Part shown: positions 45,561 to 57,765 of the stretch, one piece after another | How the letters are laid out: every line of letters starts with the position of its first letter | Numbering within the stretch: position 1 is the stretch's first letter | Assembly (NCBI GenBank): GCA_020205615.1 | Contig: CM035166.1 | Location: 91,339,706-91,403,705, forward strand | Origin: Panax quinquefolius | Lineage: Eukaryota > Streptophyta > Magnoliopsida > Apiales > Araliaceae | Length of the DNA stretch: 64,000 bases | Direction: 5' to 3' | Translations under genes and position numbers: made by a program | The notes under the pieces: generated by a model | Seen by the model: only the letters and a program-made list of their open reading frames with translations | The model's database searches: none | Told to the model about the DNA's origin: nothing

Positions 45561-48500
45561 TTGGTTCACCAAAATCAACGATTAAAATGACGTATAAAAT
45601 ACGACACACTTATCTATAGTTCTCAATAAAATTATTTCCATACTGTTTTAAGGGAAACCTCAAAAGCTATAGACCACCGTTCTAATCCCTGTTACCCCCG
45701 CTCGACCCAGCTACACTCTTAATACCTGAAAGGAATTGTGAAGCAAAAGGGTGAGCACAAATAGCCCAGTAAAGAATATTATGACTAAAGATAATTTACA
45801 TCATCAATAGCCTTCGTCAAAGATAAATCAGAGATTTAGAACATATGGTAGGTGATAAAACTTTTCAACCATAGTTGCAGCGGAACGAGCAATCCATTAG
45901 ATGAGTCAAATAGACCATAAAGTCTATTGTCTTCTCCACGTTAAAAATCCACCAACAATGTTTTATCCCTGTAACATCAGTCAACAATTCTTATCCACAA
46001 TTAGGTGAATAACTCATAATCATAATTGTGGTTCTAAATTCCTCTTCACACCCAGGACCAAGATAATTTTCATCACCTGTCTTTACCTGAAACATCAAAG
46101 ACCATGGTTATACCAAATCACAATTCCTGTCCATAATCATACTAATAAATTCATCTTTCCACTACGGGCCAAAGATATTCATTAATAGTTCATCTTTCCA
46201 CTCCATGCCAAAGACATGCAAATGTATTTTAGAAGAGTAAAGTAGAGCATGATATCTACCATCTTCTACGAATTAAAAGTTTTTCATCAACTTTATCGCT
46301 GAGACTTAGCTAAATAAATAAACCACATCATCGAATCATCCCTGCACTACAGGCCAAGAATATTCATTTGTATCACAACCATGAATTATCCATGCACTAC
46401 GGGCCAAGGATAATCGTGTTTTCATCAACGGTCATGATCATGCCATAAAATAATTCCTCTTTGTACCATTAGCCGAAGAGAACCCATGGTCATGATCATA
46501 CCAAAAATTGTCCATCAATGCACTACGGGCCAATGAGGACTTTTATCACATTATTTATAATATTACGGTCATGATTATACCGAATAATTCCTGGTCATAA
46601 TCATACCAAGTCCATCTATGCACGTAAGCCACAGATGACTTTCATCACAATATAAGCATGAGGATGATGACAATAATATAAGCATTAATCAAACGAAAAC
46701 AAGGATAAATATTAAAGACTTTAAATTTATCCAGAGTTTCAAAAATATCCAGATTGTCAACATGATACTACACCAATGATCAAATCCCTCATCAAAAATC
46801 TGCATATACCTTATATAGGATTTTCAAGCCATAAAATCCTATTTTCCAATTTTTTAACTTCTCATAACATATTTAATTCATATGTTCGTAACTAAACCAT
46901 TTTCATGAAAAATAAAAAGCAAATCCCAAAAGTTTTCTTTTAAGGATTTAGCGAATATAGTCTCATATTGAACATATATTTTTCTCGAAATTTTTAAATT
47001 CATTTACTACTTTTCATATGGCCAAAATCGCCAATATTTAGACATTTATCGAAATCGTACTTTTGTCCAAAAATTCAAATTTACAGTGGTATACTCTGTG
47101 ATATATACATGTATTTCCAATAAAAATTTCACCAATTTTGGAGTTAACCACAAGGAGTTATAAGGGTTTACTTTTAAAATAGTCTTTTCCCATAAAATTC
47201 ATAACTCCTAATCTATACATCCAAAAATCGCCATTTTTGGACACAATCTAGAAAACTCATCAAATTATCATTTCAAATTTTTCTAGAATTTTTGAGGGTC
47301 AGAAAAATTACGAAACTGCAAATGAATTTTCACCCGCCATGCGGTAATCCATGTACACAGATCGTTTCCACAATTTAATAAAGAATGAATACGAAGGGTA
47401 ATTCACTATGCATGCGGTAATCCACATAGACATGTTATTCCAAAAAAATAGTAAAGAATGGAATAACAGAAGAATTCACCAGGCATGCGATAGACCGCAC
47501 AGACAGGTTATTCCAACAGAATAATAAAGAATGGAATAACAGAAGAATTCACCATGCATGCGATAGACAACACATACATGTTATTCCAATAGAATAATAA
47601 AGAATAGAATAACAGAAGAATTCACCAGGCATGCGATAGACCGCACAGATAGGTTATTCCAACAGAATAATAAAGAATAGAATAACAGAAGAATTAACCA
47701 GGCATGCCATAGACCGCACAGACATGTTATTCCAACAGAATAATAAATAATGGTATAACAACCCTTACGAATATTGAAAGAAATAACTCTCTTCATGAAT
47801 ACGAAAGAAATAATACCTCTTACCTTATAAGAAAACTGGATACTGGAATTGTGAGGTAGCAGACTTCTCTTCTTTTTTCTCTCTATAATAATTGCTCTAT
47901 AGCTTTAGTGAATTGGTGAAAAATAATGAAGGAATGAACTTCTATTTATAGGAAAATATAGTTTCAATAACTTCATCTTTTTCTTCATTTTTAATTTAGT
48001 CATTCAAGTATTATCAAACTTGCACCACCTTCCCTAATAGTAAATCATGTGACTCAATAGTTCTAAACATTTAAAAAAAATTAATTACAGTATAATACCT
48101 TCATCTATACCTCCATTTTTAATTTAGTCATGCAAGTATTATCAATCTTGCACCAACTCCCCTAATAGTAAATCTTGTGAAACAATAGTACACACATGTG
48201 AACACTTAGTTATAAGCATATGAATTAATAGCAATTAATTGCTCATTTATCCGGTGAATTACCCGATTGGTCAATATAACCTCCAGACATCAATTATTAT
48301 CGAAATAAATGTCGATTTTCACTAATAATTTCAACACAATGGAACTATTAATTTCATCTTTAATCAACACGAACTTATTCATCATTAATATTATAATTCA
48401 CAATATTTAACAACCAGGTCATTCCCAGAAAAGATGGGGCTTTTCGATAAGGATTTCTTCCTATTGGCGCGCAATTAGATTATCTAACCTCTCCTTGACA

Positions 48501-48896
48501 GAACTTCTAGACATTGTTAATATTACAAATAATAATATGAATAACTTTGTCGTCTCAAATATTGATTTAATAATATAACATATTATGTAGATGATACTGT
48601 GACAATAATTGAATCAATAATATGAGAGATATGATGCAGCAATTACTGTAGCAATAATTGAGTATAACTGAGTGACTTCTTACGTAAGCATCAATAATCA
48701 ATACCGTGTGCTACTATGCAACCATGCGTATTACTGTACCTTTATCACCGATTATTTATGACAACTTGCTTACTTTGTAAAATTTTTAAATATCACCCTT
48801 AACTTTAACCTTTTTATCAATTTAACCATTTACTAAATAGAATAATAATTATAGGAAAATTGAATACTTTTATTTCTTAAAATTCGAGGTCTTACA
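45561..48896 (-). repeat. Older LTR without its 3' end, block X
   Basis: From about 45561 (GACGTATAAAATACGAC, equivalent to GTCGTGTAAAATACGAC in LTR G) the sequence follows LTR G with more differences. It has U5 with GCACTACGGGCCA motifs, the AT-rich segment (46770-47320), the hairpin array (47335-47765), a reverse TATA box (47942-47950) and the double-hairpin block (48415-48520). Its first 80-100 bp are missing. A local repeat of the GCACTACGGGCCAA region occurs at about 46130-46650. Confidence 0.75.
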
Positions 48897-49822
48897 GTAT
48901 ACATCACCCATTCTGGGTCGCCAAATACATGGTACAGAAAACAACTACAACTTTATTATTACAATTGTCGTGCAAAATACGACAACACATACTGTGAGTT
49001 TAAATACAAATATTGTCTTCTAGAAAATATCCACACTCAAATAAAGTCCTCATTACAATTATTGATGCACTATTTTACAAAATAGTGAGGACTACTAAAA
49101 CAGCTATCTTGAATCATCACTTCATACCCTGGCTAGTCCCTGCTAAATTCTCACCACCTGAGAAGAAAAATGGAATAAAAAGGAAAAGGGTGAGCTCAAC
49201 TAGCCCAGTAAAGAATATTATGACTAAGATAATGAACAACAAATTATCATTAGCCTTCAACAAATCAAATAAAATATAATGGACAACAAGTTTTAGATCA
49301 ATATTCGCAGCGAAAATAACAATTCATTAGAAGAGTTTAGTAGAGAATGAAATCTACTATCATCTAAGAATTTAGAAGTCCATCATCAATATTTTATCTC
49401 TGTAACATCAATCAATATACATCTTGCATCAAACATTCATCTTTGCATTACGGGCCAAAGATATTCATCAAGTATCACCAATTGGTCATGTTCATCTCAA
49501 CACCTGTTCATCTTTGCACTACGGGCCAAAGATATTCATCAGGTAATCATTCATCTTTGCACTACATGCCAAAGATAATCATCGATTATCACCATTAAAG
49601 ACTGAGGATGATGAAAAATATTTTAGAGAACGAATCTAGTAAGATAAAAGGACACAGATTAGGGATTCATATTTCGGTTTATCCATGATAAAAAATACTC
49701 CATAATAAACCATAGTGGAGTAAAATTCAAGAATGAAGATCAAAACATGGAATCAATTTCAAGAATAAGGGTCACAACAGATAACTTAGAAAGAGAGAAA
49801 AAAAATATTTTTTTTCTTTTTT

Positions 49823-49911
49823 GAACAGTACCCGTGAACAGTACCGGTGAACAATACCTGTGAATAGTAACCGTGAATAGTAATCGTGAACAGTTTCCGT
49901 GAATAGTACCC
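49823..49911 (-). repeat. 13-bp tandem repeat, 7 copies
   Basis: Seven units with exact 13-bp spacing and consensus GAA(C/T)AGTANCCGT; the last is truncated. They lie in U5/R of this LTR. A related array with 14-bp spacing (GAATAGTAACTCGT) is found at 52010-52063. Confidence 0.9.
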
Positions 49912-50089
49912 AAGCATGAAAAGTTCCAAATTTGATAAAAAATGTTTAGACCAATATTTCTATGAAAGGATATTAGATGAAACGATCATTTCAGGAATTA
50001 TAGAAGCAATAAAATAATATCTTTGACCTTAGTTGAAACTGGATTTGCCTTGAATATCGGATATTATTCTGAGAAAATCTTGCAGAAAA

Positions 50090-50700
50090 CTACGCTCAAA
50101 GTATTCTTATACTCAAGAAAAATACTCACAATAATACGCTCGACAATCTAGAGAAAGCTTATGTTTCTGGTGTGATTTTCAATTCTAACTTAAGCACATA
50201 TTTATAGGAAAATGCTAGAACGCCAAAGGAGACTAAAATAATAAAATAATATTATTATTTCATTCTCTTCTACGCACACCTTGCTTGAATCCAACTTTTC
50301 CAACTTTACTCACCTCAAAATAACATCCCTTACCTCAAAATAACGGTATTTTTGATCGAAATATCGGATAGAAAGCTGAAGGAAACTTGTACCAAACAGC
50401 AACTCTCAAGGTATCAAAATACTCACAAAAATACGCTCGAGAATCTAGAGAGAAAGAAAACTTGTTTCTGGTGTGATTTTCAATTCTAACCTAAGCGTCT
50501 ATTTATAGGAAAATGTTAGAACGCCATAGGAGACTAAATAATAAAATAATATTATTATTTATTCAAATGTCTATGCATGCTTTGTTGAACTTTTTGGGCA
50601 GCCATCTTGGAAGAAATCTAGCAGCCCACATGTTTGAAAAACCAAAAGTGGGTCTCACCCATAAATTAATAAAAATTATTCTATTTTCTGAAACTTCAAC
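50090..50700 (-). repeat. Tandemly duplicated promoter segment in LTR of H
   Basis: About 150 bp around the TATA box occur twice with a spacing of about 302 bp (TTTCTGGTGTGATTTTCAAT at 50164 and 50466). Each copy has the AATACGCTCGANAATCTAGA segment, a reverse TATA box and the GAACGCCANAGGAGACTAAA downstream segment. The LTR therefore has two core promoters in tandem. Confidence 0.85.
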
Positions 50701-51700
50701 AATTCATAGAAAATTGCCCGGTTATCAAAAAAATATGAATTTTATGTCCATTCTGCCTAAAATTGAATTCTCTACAACTTTGTAGCTTTGAGTTTTTCCA
50801 AATTCCAAACAAAAAATATCCGAAATCCACAAACGGATGATTTTAATACCTCCACACAAACAAAAAATACCGACAAAACACCTCAAAGATTAATTCCTTC
50901 ATTTTTATCCATATAAAATAAATATATCCATCATTTATATCCACATAAAATAAATATTTCCTTATCATATAAATCAATAATTAATTATTCACAAATAATA
51001 TTACGTAATCACAACTATGATAACCAGTAGCTCCTGTGAAAGAGAGAGCTTTCCAATAAGAATTTCTCCTTCTTCATGCAATGATTAGATGACCAAACCT
51101 CTTCTTAATGTAACTTTCTAGACATTGCTAATAATGCTATCTAATAATATTATTCAAATAATATGAATTATTGATCTGATAATGGGAAATACTGTGCAGT
51201 GATAATTATTGAAACAACAATAATATAAAATATTAACGCAGCAATTATTGAATCAATAAAATAAAATATTGAACAGTAATTACTGTAATAATTATTGAGT
51301 TGTGTCTTCTTACGTAAGAATCAATAATTCAAAAATACTGTGCATCCACGCGTATTACTGTATTTTAACCTCCAGGTATTCCAACAGTGTTAACGGTAAC
51401 AACTACATTGTTATTTATATAAACTCAAACTTGTCATTTTCTTCATCCGAAGCGTTTATTACATTTATGGGGCTCACAAAATGATCATACCGTTGCATTT
51501 GAATATTCCCAGACAACAAGAATATTCCACGACCAAACGAATATTCCCCGACAACAATGATTATTTTATAATGACTTGCTTATTTTGTAAAATTTTCACA
51601 TTTCACCCATAACAGAGAATTATATCAAATTAATACCTTATTATTCACAATAATAATTAGAGGAAATTCAATTTTATTTATAATAAGTTACGGTCTTACA

Positions 51701-51900
51701 TCAGCGCCACGTCAGCGCCACTTTAGCGTCTGTTAACTATTTTGGACGGAATGACCCAATTTTAATATTTTAATTAGTTTAATGGGGTAATACAAAAAAT
51801 TAAAAGTTCAGTGGTGTAATAAGTAAAACTTACCAAGTATAGTGGTGAAAAACACAGCTTTGCCATTTACTATTATACTTTCCACCAATGGTCCATATTG
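51701..51900. other. Unassigned repeat-like segment outside LTR H
   Basis: Directly after the LTR start of H come TCAGCGCCACGTCAGCGCCA, a short direct repeat, and about 150 bp reading AATGACCCAATTTTAATATT and AAAAATTAAAAGTTCAGTGG. It does not match any LTR here. It looks like a piece of a dispersed plant repeat, class unknown. No coding sequence is seen. Confidence 0.4.
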
Positions 51901-52861
51901 ATTTACTATTATATCTTCAACCAACGGTCTAAAAAATTAGCACATCTCCTCATGGAATAATATTGTACTCAAAAATGATTTGGACTGAACAGAAATATAT
52001 CTTACGGGTGAATAGTATCCCGTAAATAGTAACTCATGAATAGTAACTCGTGAATAGTACTCCGACACGAAAAGTGTCCCGAATACCCAATTGAACAATA
52101 TAACCTCCAGACATCAATTATACTAACACAAATAAGCCCAACACAATGGAACTATAAAATTCATCTTTAATCAACACGAACTTATTCATCAATAATATTA
52201 TAATTCACAATATTTAACAACCAGGTCATTCCCAGGAAAGAGGGGGCTTTCCGATAAGGATTTCTCCTTATTGGCGCGCAATTAGGTGACCAAACCTCTC
52301 CTTGACAGAACTTCTAGACATTGTCAATATTGCAAATAATAATATGAATAACTTTGTCGTCTCAATTATTGATTTAATAATATATCATATTATATAGATG
52401 ATACAGTAATAATAATTGAATCAATAATATGAGATATATGATGCATCAATTATTGTAGCAATAATTCAGTATAACTGAGTGACTTTTCACGTAAGTATCA
52501 ATAATCAATACCGTGTGCTACTATGCAACCACGCCAGACATCGTACTTTACTAATGGGTAGTTCAACAGTTTTAACGGTAACACCTCCATTTGTTATTTT
52601 TATAGAAAGATATTTTTATCGTTTTTAACTACGACAATACTTACATTGTGGGGTCCACTAATGATTGTACTTGTCAGCATTTAATATTCCCTGTTAAAAC
52701 AAATATTCCCCGACTAATCAAATATTATATAACTACTTGCTTACTTTACAAAATTTATAAATATTACCCACAACTATAACATTATATCCAATCCACACCA
52801 TAATATTCAAAAATATATTTCGAGAAAATTATTCTTTATTCATAAAAGTTGGGGTCTTACA
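51901..52861 (-). repeat. 3' LTR of element I (U3 and uncertain flank)
   Basis: From about 52090 to 52861 this is clear U3 of the LTR G type: CAATATAACCTCCAGACATC, the double-hairpin block (52222-52320) and the LTR start TGTAAGACCCCAAC at 52861 after a polypurine tract. From 51901 to 52090 the sequence is less certain, but it includes CAATGGTCCATATTGATTTA, found near TATA boxes in other LTRs, and a 14-bp array at 52010-52063. R and U5 are missing. Confidence 0.7.
52010..52063 (-). repeat. 14-bp tandem repeat, about 4 copies
   Basis: GAATAGTATCCCGT, AAATAGTAACTCAT, GAATAGTAACTCGT and GAATAGTACTCC are spaced exactly 14 bp. They are related to the 13-bp units at 49823-49911. Confidence 0.8.
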
Positions 52862-54300
52862 ACCTCCCCTTCTTATGAAATTTCGTCCTCAAAATTAGGG
52901 TACATACCTGGTATGTCGAAGAGATGAGGATACCTTGACTTCATCTCAGATTCTAACTCTCAAGTCATTTCCTCCACATCGTGGTTTCTCCACAAAACTT
53001 TGACTTGAGGTATAATCTTGGAGCTTAGAACAAGATCCTTCTTATCCAAGATTTTAACAGGCAACTCTTCATACGTTAAATCTTCCTCTATCTCGTCTGG
53101 TTCTAACTCAATAATGTGATTCGGGTCTTTCACATATTTACGTAACATAGATATGTGAAAAATGTATGAACACGAGACATACTTGGCGGTAAGGCGAGTC
53201 TATAAGCCACAGTTTCTACTCGCTCGAGAATTAAAAATGGGCTAATGAATCGAGGATTGAACTTTCCTCTCTTTCCAAATCTCGTAACTCCTTTCCATGG
53301 AGCAACACGTAACAACACATGATCTCCAATATCGAATTCTACGTCATTTCGATGAAGATCAGCTTAACTCTTTTGTCGATCTTGTGAAGTTTTTATACGT
53401 TGTCGGATCGTTTGAATCTTTTTTGCAGTCATACGTACCAACTCTGGTCCCAACAATGTTGCTTCACCCACCTCATCCCAACATACTGGAGAACGACACT
53501 TTCTCCCATACAACGCCTCAAATGGAGCCATGACAATACTTGTTTGATAACTGTTGTTGTAGGAAAACTCCACCAACGGTAAGAACTTATCCCAACTTCC
53601 TTTGAAGTCAAGGACACAGTCTTAATAGATCTTCAAGAGTTTGAATAGTCCTCTCCGATCGCCTCGTCCGTCCGAGGAGGGATGATATGCCGAGCTAAAT
53701 CGTAAATCAGTGCCCATAGCTTTCAGCAAACTAACCCAAAATTGTGAAGTGAATCTTGGGTCTCGATCAGAAACTATGGATACTGGCATACCATGCAGTT
53801 TTACAATCTCATTTATGTATATACGAGCAAGACGTTCAAGTGTATAAGCTTTTCGTATTGGTAAGAAGTGAGGAGACTTGGTCAATCTATCAATAATGAC
53901 CCAAATTGCATCTATGCCTTGAGAAACCTTGGGAAGACCAGTAACGAAATCCATGGTAATGTGCTCCCACTTCCATTTGGAATTTCAAGTGGTTGCAATG
54001 GACCTTTTGGTACTTGATGCTCCGCCTTGACTCTTTGACGAGTTAAACACCTTGAGATAAACTCCACTATTTCTCTCTTCATATTGCTCCACCAAAATGT
54101 ATGTCGAAGATCATGATACATTTTGGTACTCCCAAGATGGATTGCAAACGGTGTGTTGTGCATCTCCATTATGATTTTATACTTTAAATCAGGGTCGTTA
54201 GGAACACAAAGTCTGGAGTTGACTCGAAGTATTCCTTCTTCATCGATTCTTGCTTCCGGAATAGCACCTTCTTGCACTTTCTTCCTTATACATATCAGCT
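52862..54300 (-). pseudogene. Integrase and chromodomain, element I
   Basis: The chromodomain end is at 53148-52960 (VKVLWRNHDVEEMT). The C-terminal GPF-type domain (RFISPFLIL) is at 53318-53130, the core end ([13 protein letters not shown]) at 53576-53364, the two catalytic Asp (MDFVTGLP, VSDRDPRFTS) at 53954-53622, and the zinc-binding region (HNTPFAIH ... CLTRQRVK) at 54277-53912. The last Cys of the HHCC set is Arg, so zinc binding is lost. The catalytic Glu segment (53640-53700) is scrambled by extra bases in a CGGA-rich stretch. Integrase would insert cDNA; the chromodomain would direct it to chromatin. Confidence 0.85.
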
Positions 54301-54780
54301 CCAGGTCTGTAGCTTGAGCAGCTTTAACTTTATCTATTAAAGTCGGTTCTACTCATATATTCGCCATCATCACATGGGTCCCTGGAGTCTTTAACTCTAT
54401 CTCCATCCTTTGTAAGTCATACAAAATGGGCATTTGTGTTGACAATATTGCACTGCATTCGCAGTATATGATCGCTCACTCAATGCGCTACCACTACGTT
54501 CGCTTTACCAGGATGGTATTGAATGGTATGATCATAATCTTTCAACAGTTCAAGCCAACGTCGTTGCCGCATGTTGAGTTCCTTTTGGGTGAAGAAATAT
54601 TTGAGGCTTTTATGATCCGTATAGATCTCCACATTCTCTCCATATAGGTAATGCCTCCAAATCTTGAGCGCAAAAACAACAGCTGCCAACTCTAGATCAT
54701 GAGTAGGATAATTCCTCTCATATTCTTTGAGTTGTCGAGAGGCATATGCTATGACTTTCCCATGTTGCATGAGAACACAT
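54301..54780 (-). pseudogene. RNase H, element I
   Basis: The open stretch 54770 to 54480 covers RNase [38 protein letters not shown] with the catalytic Glu, [20 protein letters not shown] with the catalytic Asp, and [10 protein letters not shown]. It is separated from RT only by a TGA where other copies have a Gly codon (54780 region), in the same frame. The following spacer (54301-54480) is frameshifted near ADALSRRS. Confidence 0.85.
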
Positions 54781-55700
54781 CATAGCCCTTTGCCCGAAGC
54801 ATCACTGTAGATGACAAATCCGTCTAAGCCAGATGGTATTATCAGAACAGGTGCTGAAATGAGTCTTTCCTTGAGTTCTTGAAAACTCTTCTCACATTCC
54901 TCGCTCCAACCGAACTTTGTATCTTTTCGAGTCAGCTGAGTTAATGGAGTAGCGATTCGAGAAACTCCTTCCACGAATCTCCGATAATAACCAGCTAAGC
55001 CGAGAAAGCTACGTACTTCAGTCACTGACTTTGGTTGCTCCCAGCTTTGAATTGCTTCAATCTTCGCTAGGTCAACAGATATTCCATGATTTGATATCAC
55101 ATGCCCAAGGAATGTAACTTCCTCAAGCCAGAACTCACATTTCTTCAACTTGGCATAAAGCTTGTTTTCACGAAGCTTTTGGAGTATCAGCCTCAAGTGT
55201 TGCTCATGATCTTCACGGATTTTGGAATATATGAGAATGTCATCAATAAAGATAACCATAAAGTGATCCAAATATTTCTTGAATACTCGGTTCATCATAT
55301 CCATGAAGGCAGCATGAGCATTAGTCAATCCAAAAGACATGACCAAGAATTCATAATGCCCGTACCGAGTTCAGAAGGAAGTCTTTGGAATATCCTCAGT
55401 TTGAACCTTCAGCTGATGATATCCAGAACAAAGATCGATCTTTGAAAAGAATTGTGCTCCTTGCAACTGGTCAAACAGGTCATCAATGCGTGGTAACGGA
55501 TACCTATTCTTGATGGTGACATGATTCAATTCTCTGTAGTCAATACAAAGTCGCATACTCCCATCTTTCTTCTTCACGAATAGAACAGGAGCACCCCAAG
55601 GAGACGTACTAGGACAAATGAAACCAATGTCTAATAATTCCTGCAATTGGGTCTTTAACTCCTGAAGTTCAATAGGAGCCATTCGATATGGGGCTTTTGA
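54781..55700 (-). pseudogene. Reverse transcriptase, element I
   Basis: Two same-frame stretches cover RT. The first is the end of the 344-residue stretch 56405-55371: [55 protein letters not shown]. The second is 55346-54780: [24 protein letters not shown] at 55239-55250, [40 protein letters not shown] single TGA at about 55368, where element J has an Arg codon (AGA), divides them. All catalytic Asp residues are present. RT copies element RNA into DNA; the stop would prevent full-length pol. Confidence 0.9.
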
Positions 55701-56405
55701 AATGGGTTTTGTACTAGGTTCAAGGTCGATACAAAATTCAATTTCACGCTCTGGGGGTAGGCCAGGAAGTTCTTCAGGGAATACGTCAGGAAATTTATTA
55801 ACAATAGAAATATCATTCAAAACTGACGTATTTTTGTTTAAATCTATGACATGAGCTAAGAAAACTTGACATCTATTTTTCAATAAACGAATAGCTTTAT
55901 GGCTTGAAATGACCGTGATTGATTTTAATGGTTTGGTCACTTGAATTCGCATAATAGGTTGATTAGGAATATGAAAACTAACAACCTTACGAAAATAATC
56001 AATTTTTGCATGATGAGTAGTTAACCAATCATTCCCTAGAATTACGTCAAACACAAGTATTTTTAAAGAAATAAGATCGACAGGTAATGTGCGGTTACCG
56101 ATTTGAATAAAACAAGACTTATAAAACGTGGATGTAATGAAGGTTTCTCCCAACGGAGTTTCAACTGATAAGTAAAAGTCTAATTTCTCCGGAGTCAAAT
56201 TTAAACGTTGAGCGCAAGTAGGAGAAATAAAAGAATGGGTAGAGCCGGTATTAAATAAGGTATATACTTCACTAGAGTTTATGATAAGCTTACCTGTGAT
56301 GACCTCGTTTGGGTTCCTTGCTTTCTGGGAGGTTACAACAAACGCTCTCTCTCTCTCTTGAACTACCAGTTTTGTCTTGTCTGGAACAGACTTTGATGCC
56401 TCCAT
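55701..56405 (-). pseudogene. Protease and protease-RT linker, element I
   Basis: This is the first part of the 344-residue open stretch. The retropepsin active-site triplet is Asn-Thr-Gly ([20 protein letters not shown]), so the catalytic Asp is lost. Downstream landmarks are [40 protein letters not shown] and [20 protein letters not shown]. The linker ([39 protein letters not shown]) is intact here; this is the part replaced by the cassette in C and F. Frame and order continue into RT without a break. Confidence 0.85.
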
Positions 56406-57515
56406 CCCAGCTGGACTTGACTTCGGTGCACGAAAAAATTAGGCTAAGTGACCTTCTCTTCCACAATTATAACATGCTTTGGACTGCTGCGTACAGTTTG
56501 GACTGATGTGTCCCTCCCCTCCGCATTTGTAACATACGACCGGCGGTCGTTCACCTTCCTTAAAAACAGGTGCTGGTCCTGACGTCCTTCCATCATTACT
56601 AAATCTCCTCTTCTTGAAACTCTCACTTTTATTGTCTTGGCCATGATTACCACCGAAGTGGTTATCATTTCTGGCATGTTGATTCCCTCCACATTTGTTG
56701 TCACCTCTTCGATGACTGTTACCACTGGTATTTTCATTCTGCCGGCTGCTTTCTCTTGGTTGTATTGACCCGTTATTGTGCTCCAATAACTGAGCCCTAT
56801 TTACAATATCTGAATACAAACACAGTTTATGAGAAATAAGATATTGACGTATCTCCGGTTTTAAACCTCTTAAAAACATTCGTGTTATTTGCTCCTCATT
56901 ATCAACCAAATGGGATATAAATCGGGATAACTCCGCAAATTTAGCCTCGTATTGCGACACGGTCATATTATTTTACTTCAACTTGATAAACTCCACCTTC
57001 TTCATGTGACGAATACTTTCGAAAAAGTATTTGTCGTTGAACAGCTCTTGGAACTTCTCCCAAGACATCTTGAGTGCGTCAAGCTGGGTATACTTTAGAG
57101 ATTCCCACCAGTAATCTGCCTCCCCTCGCAACATAAAGGTGGCAAAAGGAACTTTTTGCTCCTCGGAGCATCCCAAGACATCAAATATCTTGGTGATCTG
57201 CTTTATACATGCATCCGCCTTAAGTGGTTTTGTCTCTCTAAGAAACTCCGGTGGTCCCAGCTCCTTGAAATGTTTAGCGGTGACCGTCCGAGAGTTTCCA
57301 GTGTTTCCACCTACATTTTGGACAGGAGTTTCTCTTGCCTGATGTTGTACAAATTGCAGAAAGCTCCTAAACATTCCGTCGTTCTCCATTCGGTCGGTGT
57401 TGTTGTTCACCTGAGGATTATTGTCTTCCTATTGCACATTATCCTGAGTATTAATCTGTGGTGACTCCACGATCTCATGTGCTTCATTGCTTATCTCAAC
57501 ATTTTCGGATGCCAT
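56406..57515 (-). pseudogene. gag, element I
   Basis: Start ATG at 57515 (MASENVEI), as in element C. A TAG at about 57428 follows, then an open stretch 57410-56973 with the capsid-type segments FKELGPPEFLRETKPLKADA, IKQITKIFDVLGCSEEQKVP and GEADYWWESLKYTQLDALKM. After one TAA near 56970 the same frame continues (56966-56439): [38 protein letters not shown], a basic Asn/Gly-rich tail and the first zinc knuckle [14 protein letters not shown]. The second knuckle ([11 protein letters not shown]) is cut by TAA where B and C have CAA. gag forms the particle and binds RNA. Confidence 0.9.
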
Positions 57516-57701
57516 TTTTCAAACTGCCACAAAACAAGGGTTAATTAATATATCACATATTATCCCTATACTCTGACCAACCAGTTAAATATCAAATAAA
57601 CTTAGGTAGGTCATACTAGTGAAGGAATTCTCCGTCTCTCCCCTCCTAGTTCTTATCTCACATCTCAGCCAGAGATCATATCCCTAAGATTTGATACCAA
57701 C
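57516..57701 (-). promoter_or_regulatory. Leader and PBS of element I
   Basis: The PBS GTTGGTATCAAATCTTAGGG (57701 to about 57682) follows the LTR end at 57702; it has one or two substitutions relative to elements E and H. The leader is the common type, with no cassette. Confidence 0.8.
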
Positions 57702-57765
57702 TGTGACGCCCCCAAAACAGGTATACATCACCCATCTTGAGTCGCCAGATACAAGGTACATCACT
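57702..57765 (-). repeat. 5' LTR stub of element I
   Basis: TGTGACGCCCCCAAAACAGG and the following LTR end continue to ATACAAGGTACATCACTTAC. At about 57766 the sequence changes to plus-strand U3 of element J, giving a head-to-head truncation junction. Confidence 0.8.

Larger units (their letters stand above)
41471..48896 (-). mobile_element. Composite LTR block X inserted in LTR of H
   Basis: Bounded by LTR ends in minus orientation (TATGACGCCCCC at 41471, TGTAAGACCTCGAATT start at 48896) and flanked by the 5-bp duplication GTATA. Inside are a short LTR end (41471-41660), a complete LTR G (41661-45166), a non-LTR segment (45167-45560) and an older LTR lacking its end (45561-48896). It may be an element reduced to LTR pieces plus a later solo-LTR insertion. 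G itself is flanked by GTACA/GTATA, which differ by one base. Confidence 0.7.
48897..51700 (-). repeat. 5' LTR of element H, main part
   Basis: Continues the LTR from 41470 with GTATACATCACCC and ends (LTR start, TGTAAGACCGTAAC) at 51700. It is the same subtype as the LTR of element A. Features are three CATCTTTGCACTACGGGCCA-like repeats (49430-49580), the 13-bp array (49823-49911), a duplicated promoter segment with two TATA boxes (50197-50208 and 50499-50509) and a double-hairpin block (51020-51120). It does not have the hairpin-module array of the other LTR subtypes. Confidence 0.8.
52090..57765 (-). mobile_element. Element I: best-preserved gag-pol chromovirus
   Basis: A minus-strand element with a 3' LTR fragment, polypurine tract (52862-52874), the complete domain order gag, protease, RT, RNase H, integrase, chromodomain (52862-57515), leader and PBS (57516-57701) and a 64-bp 5' LTR stub. 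Most of gag-pol lies in one frame, broken by single stop codons and a few frameshifts. It serves as the reference for the deletions in B, C, F and J. Its right edge joins head-to-head with the LTR of element J. Confidence 0.85.
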
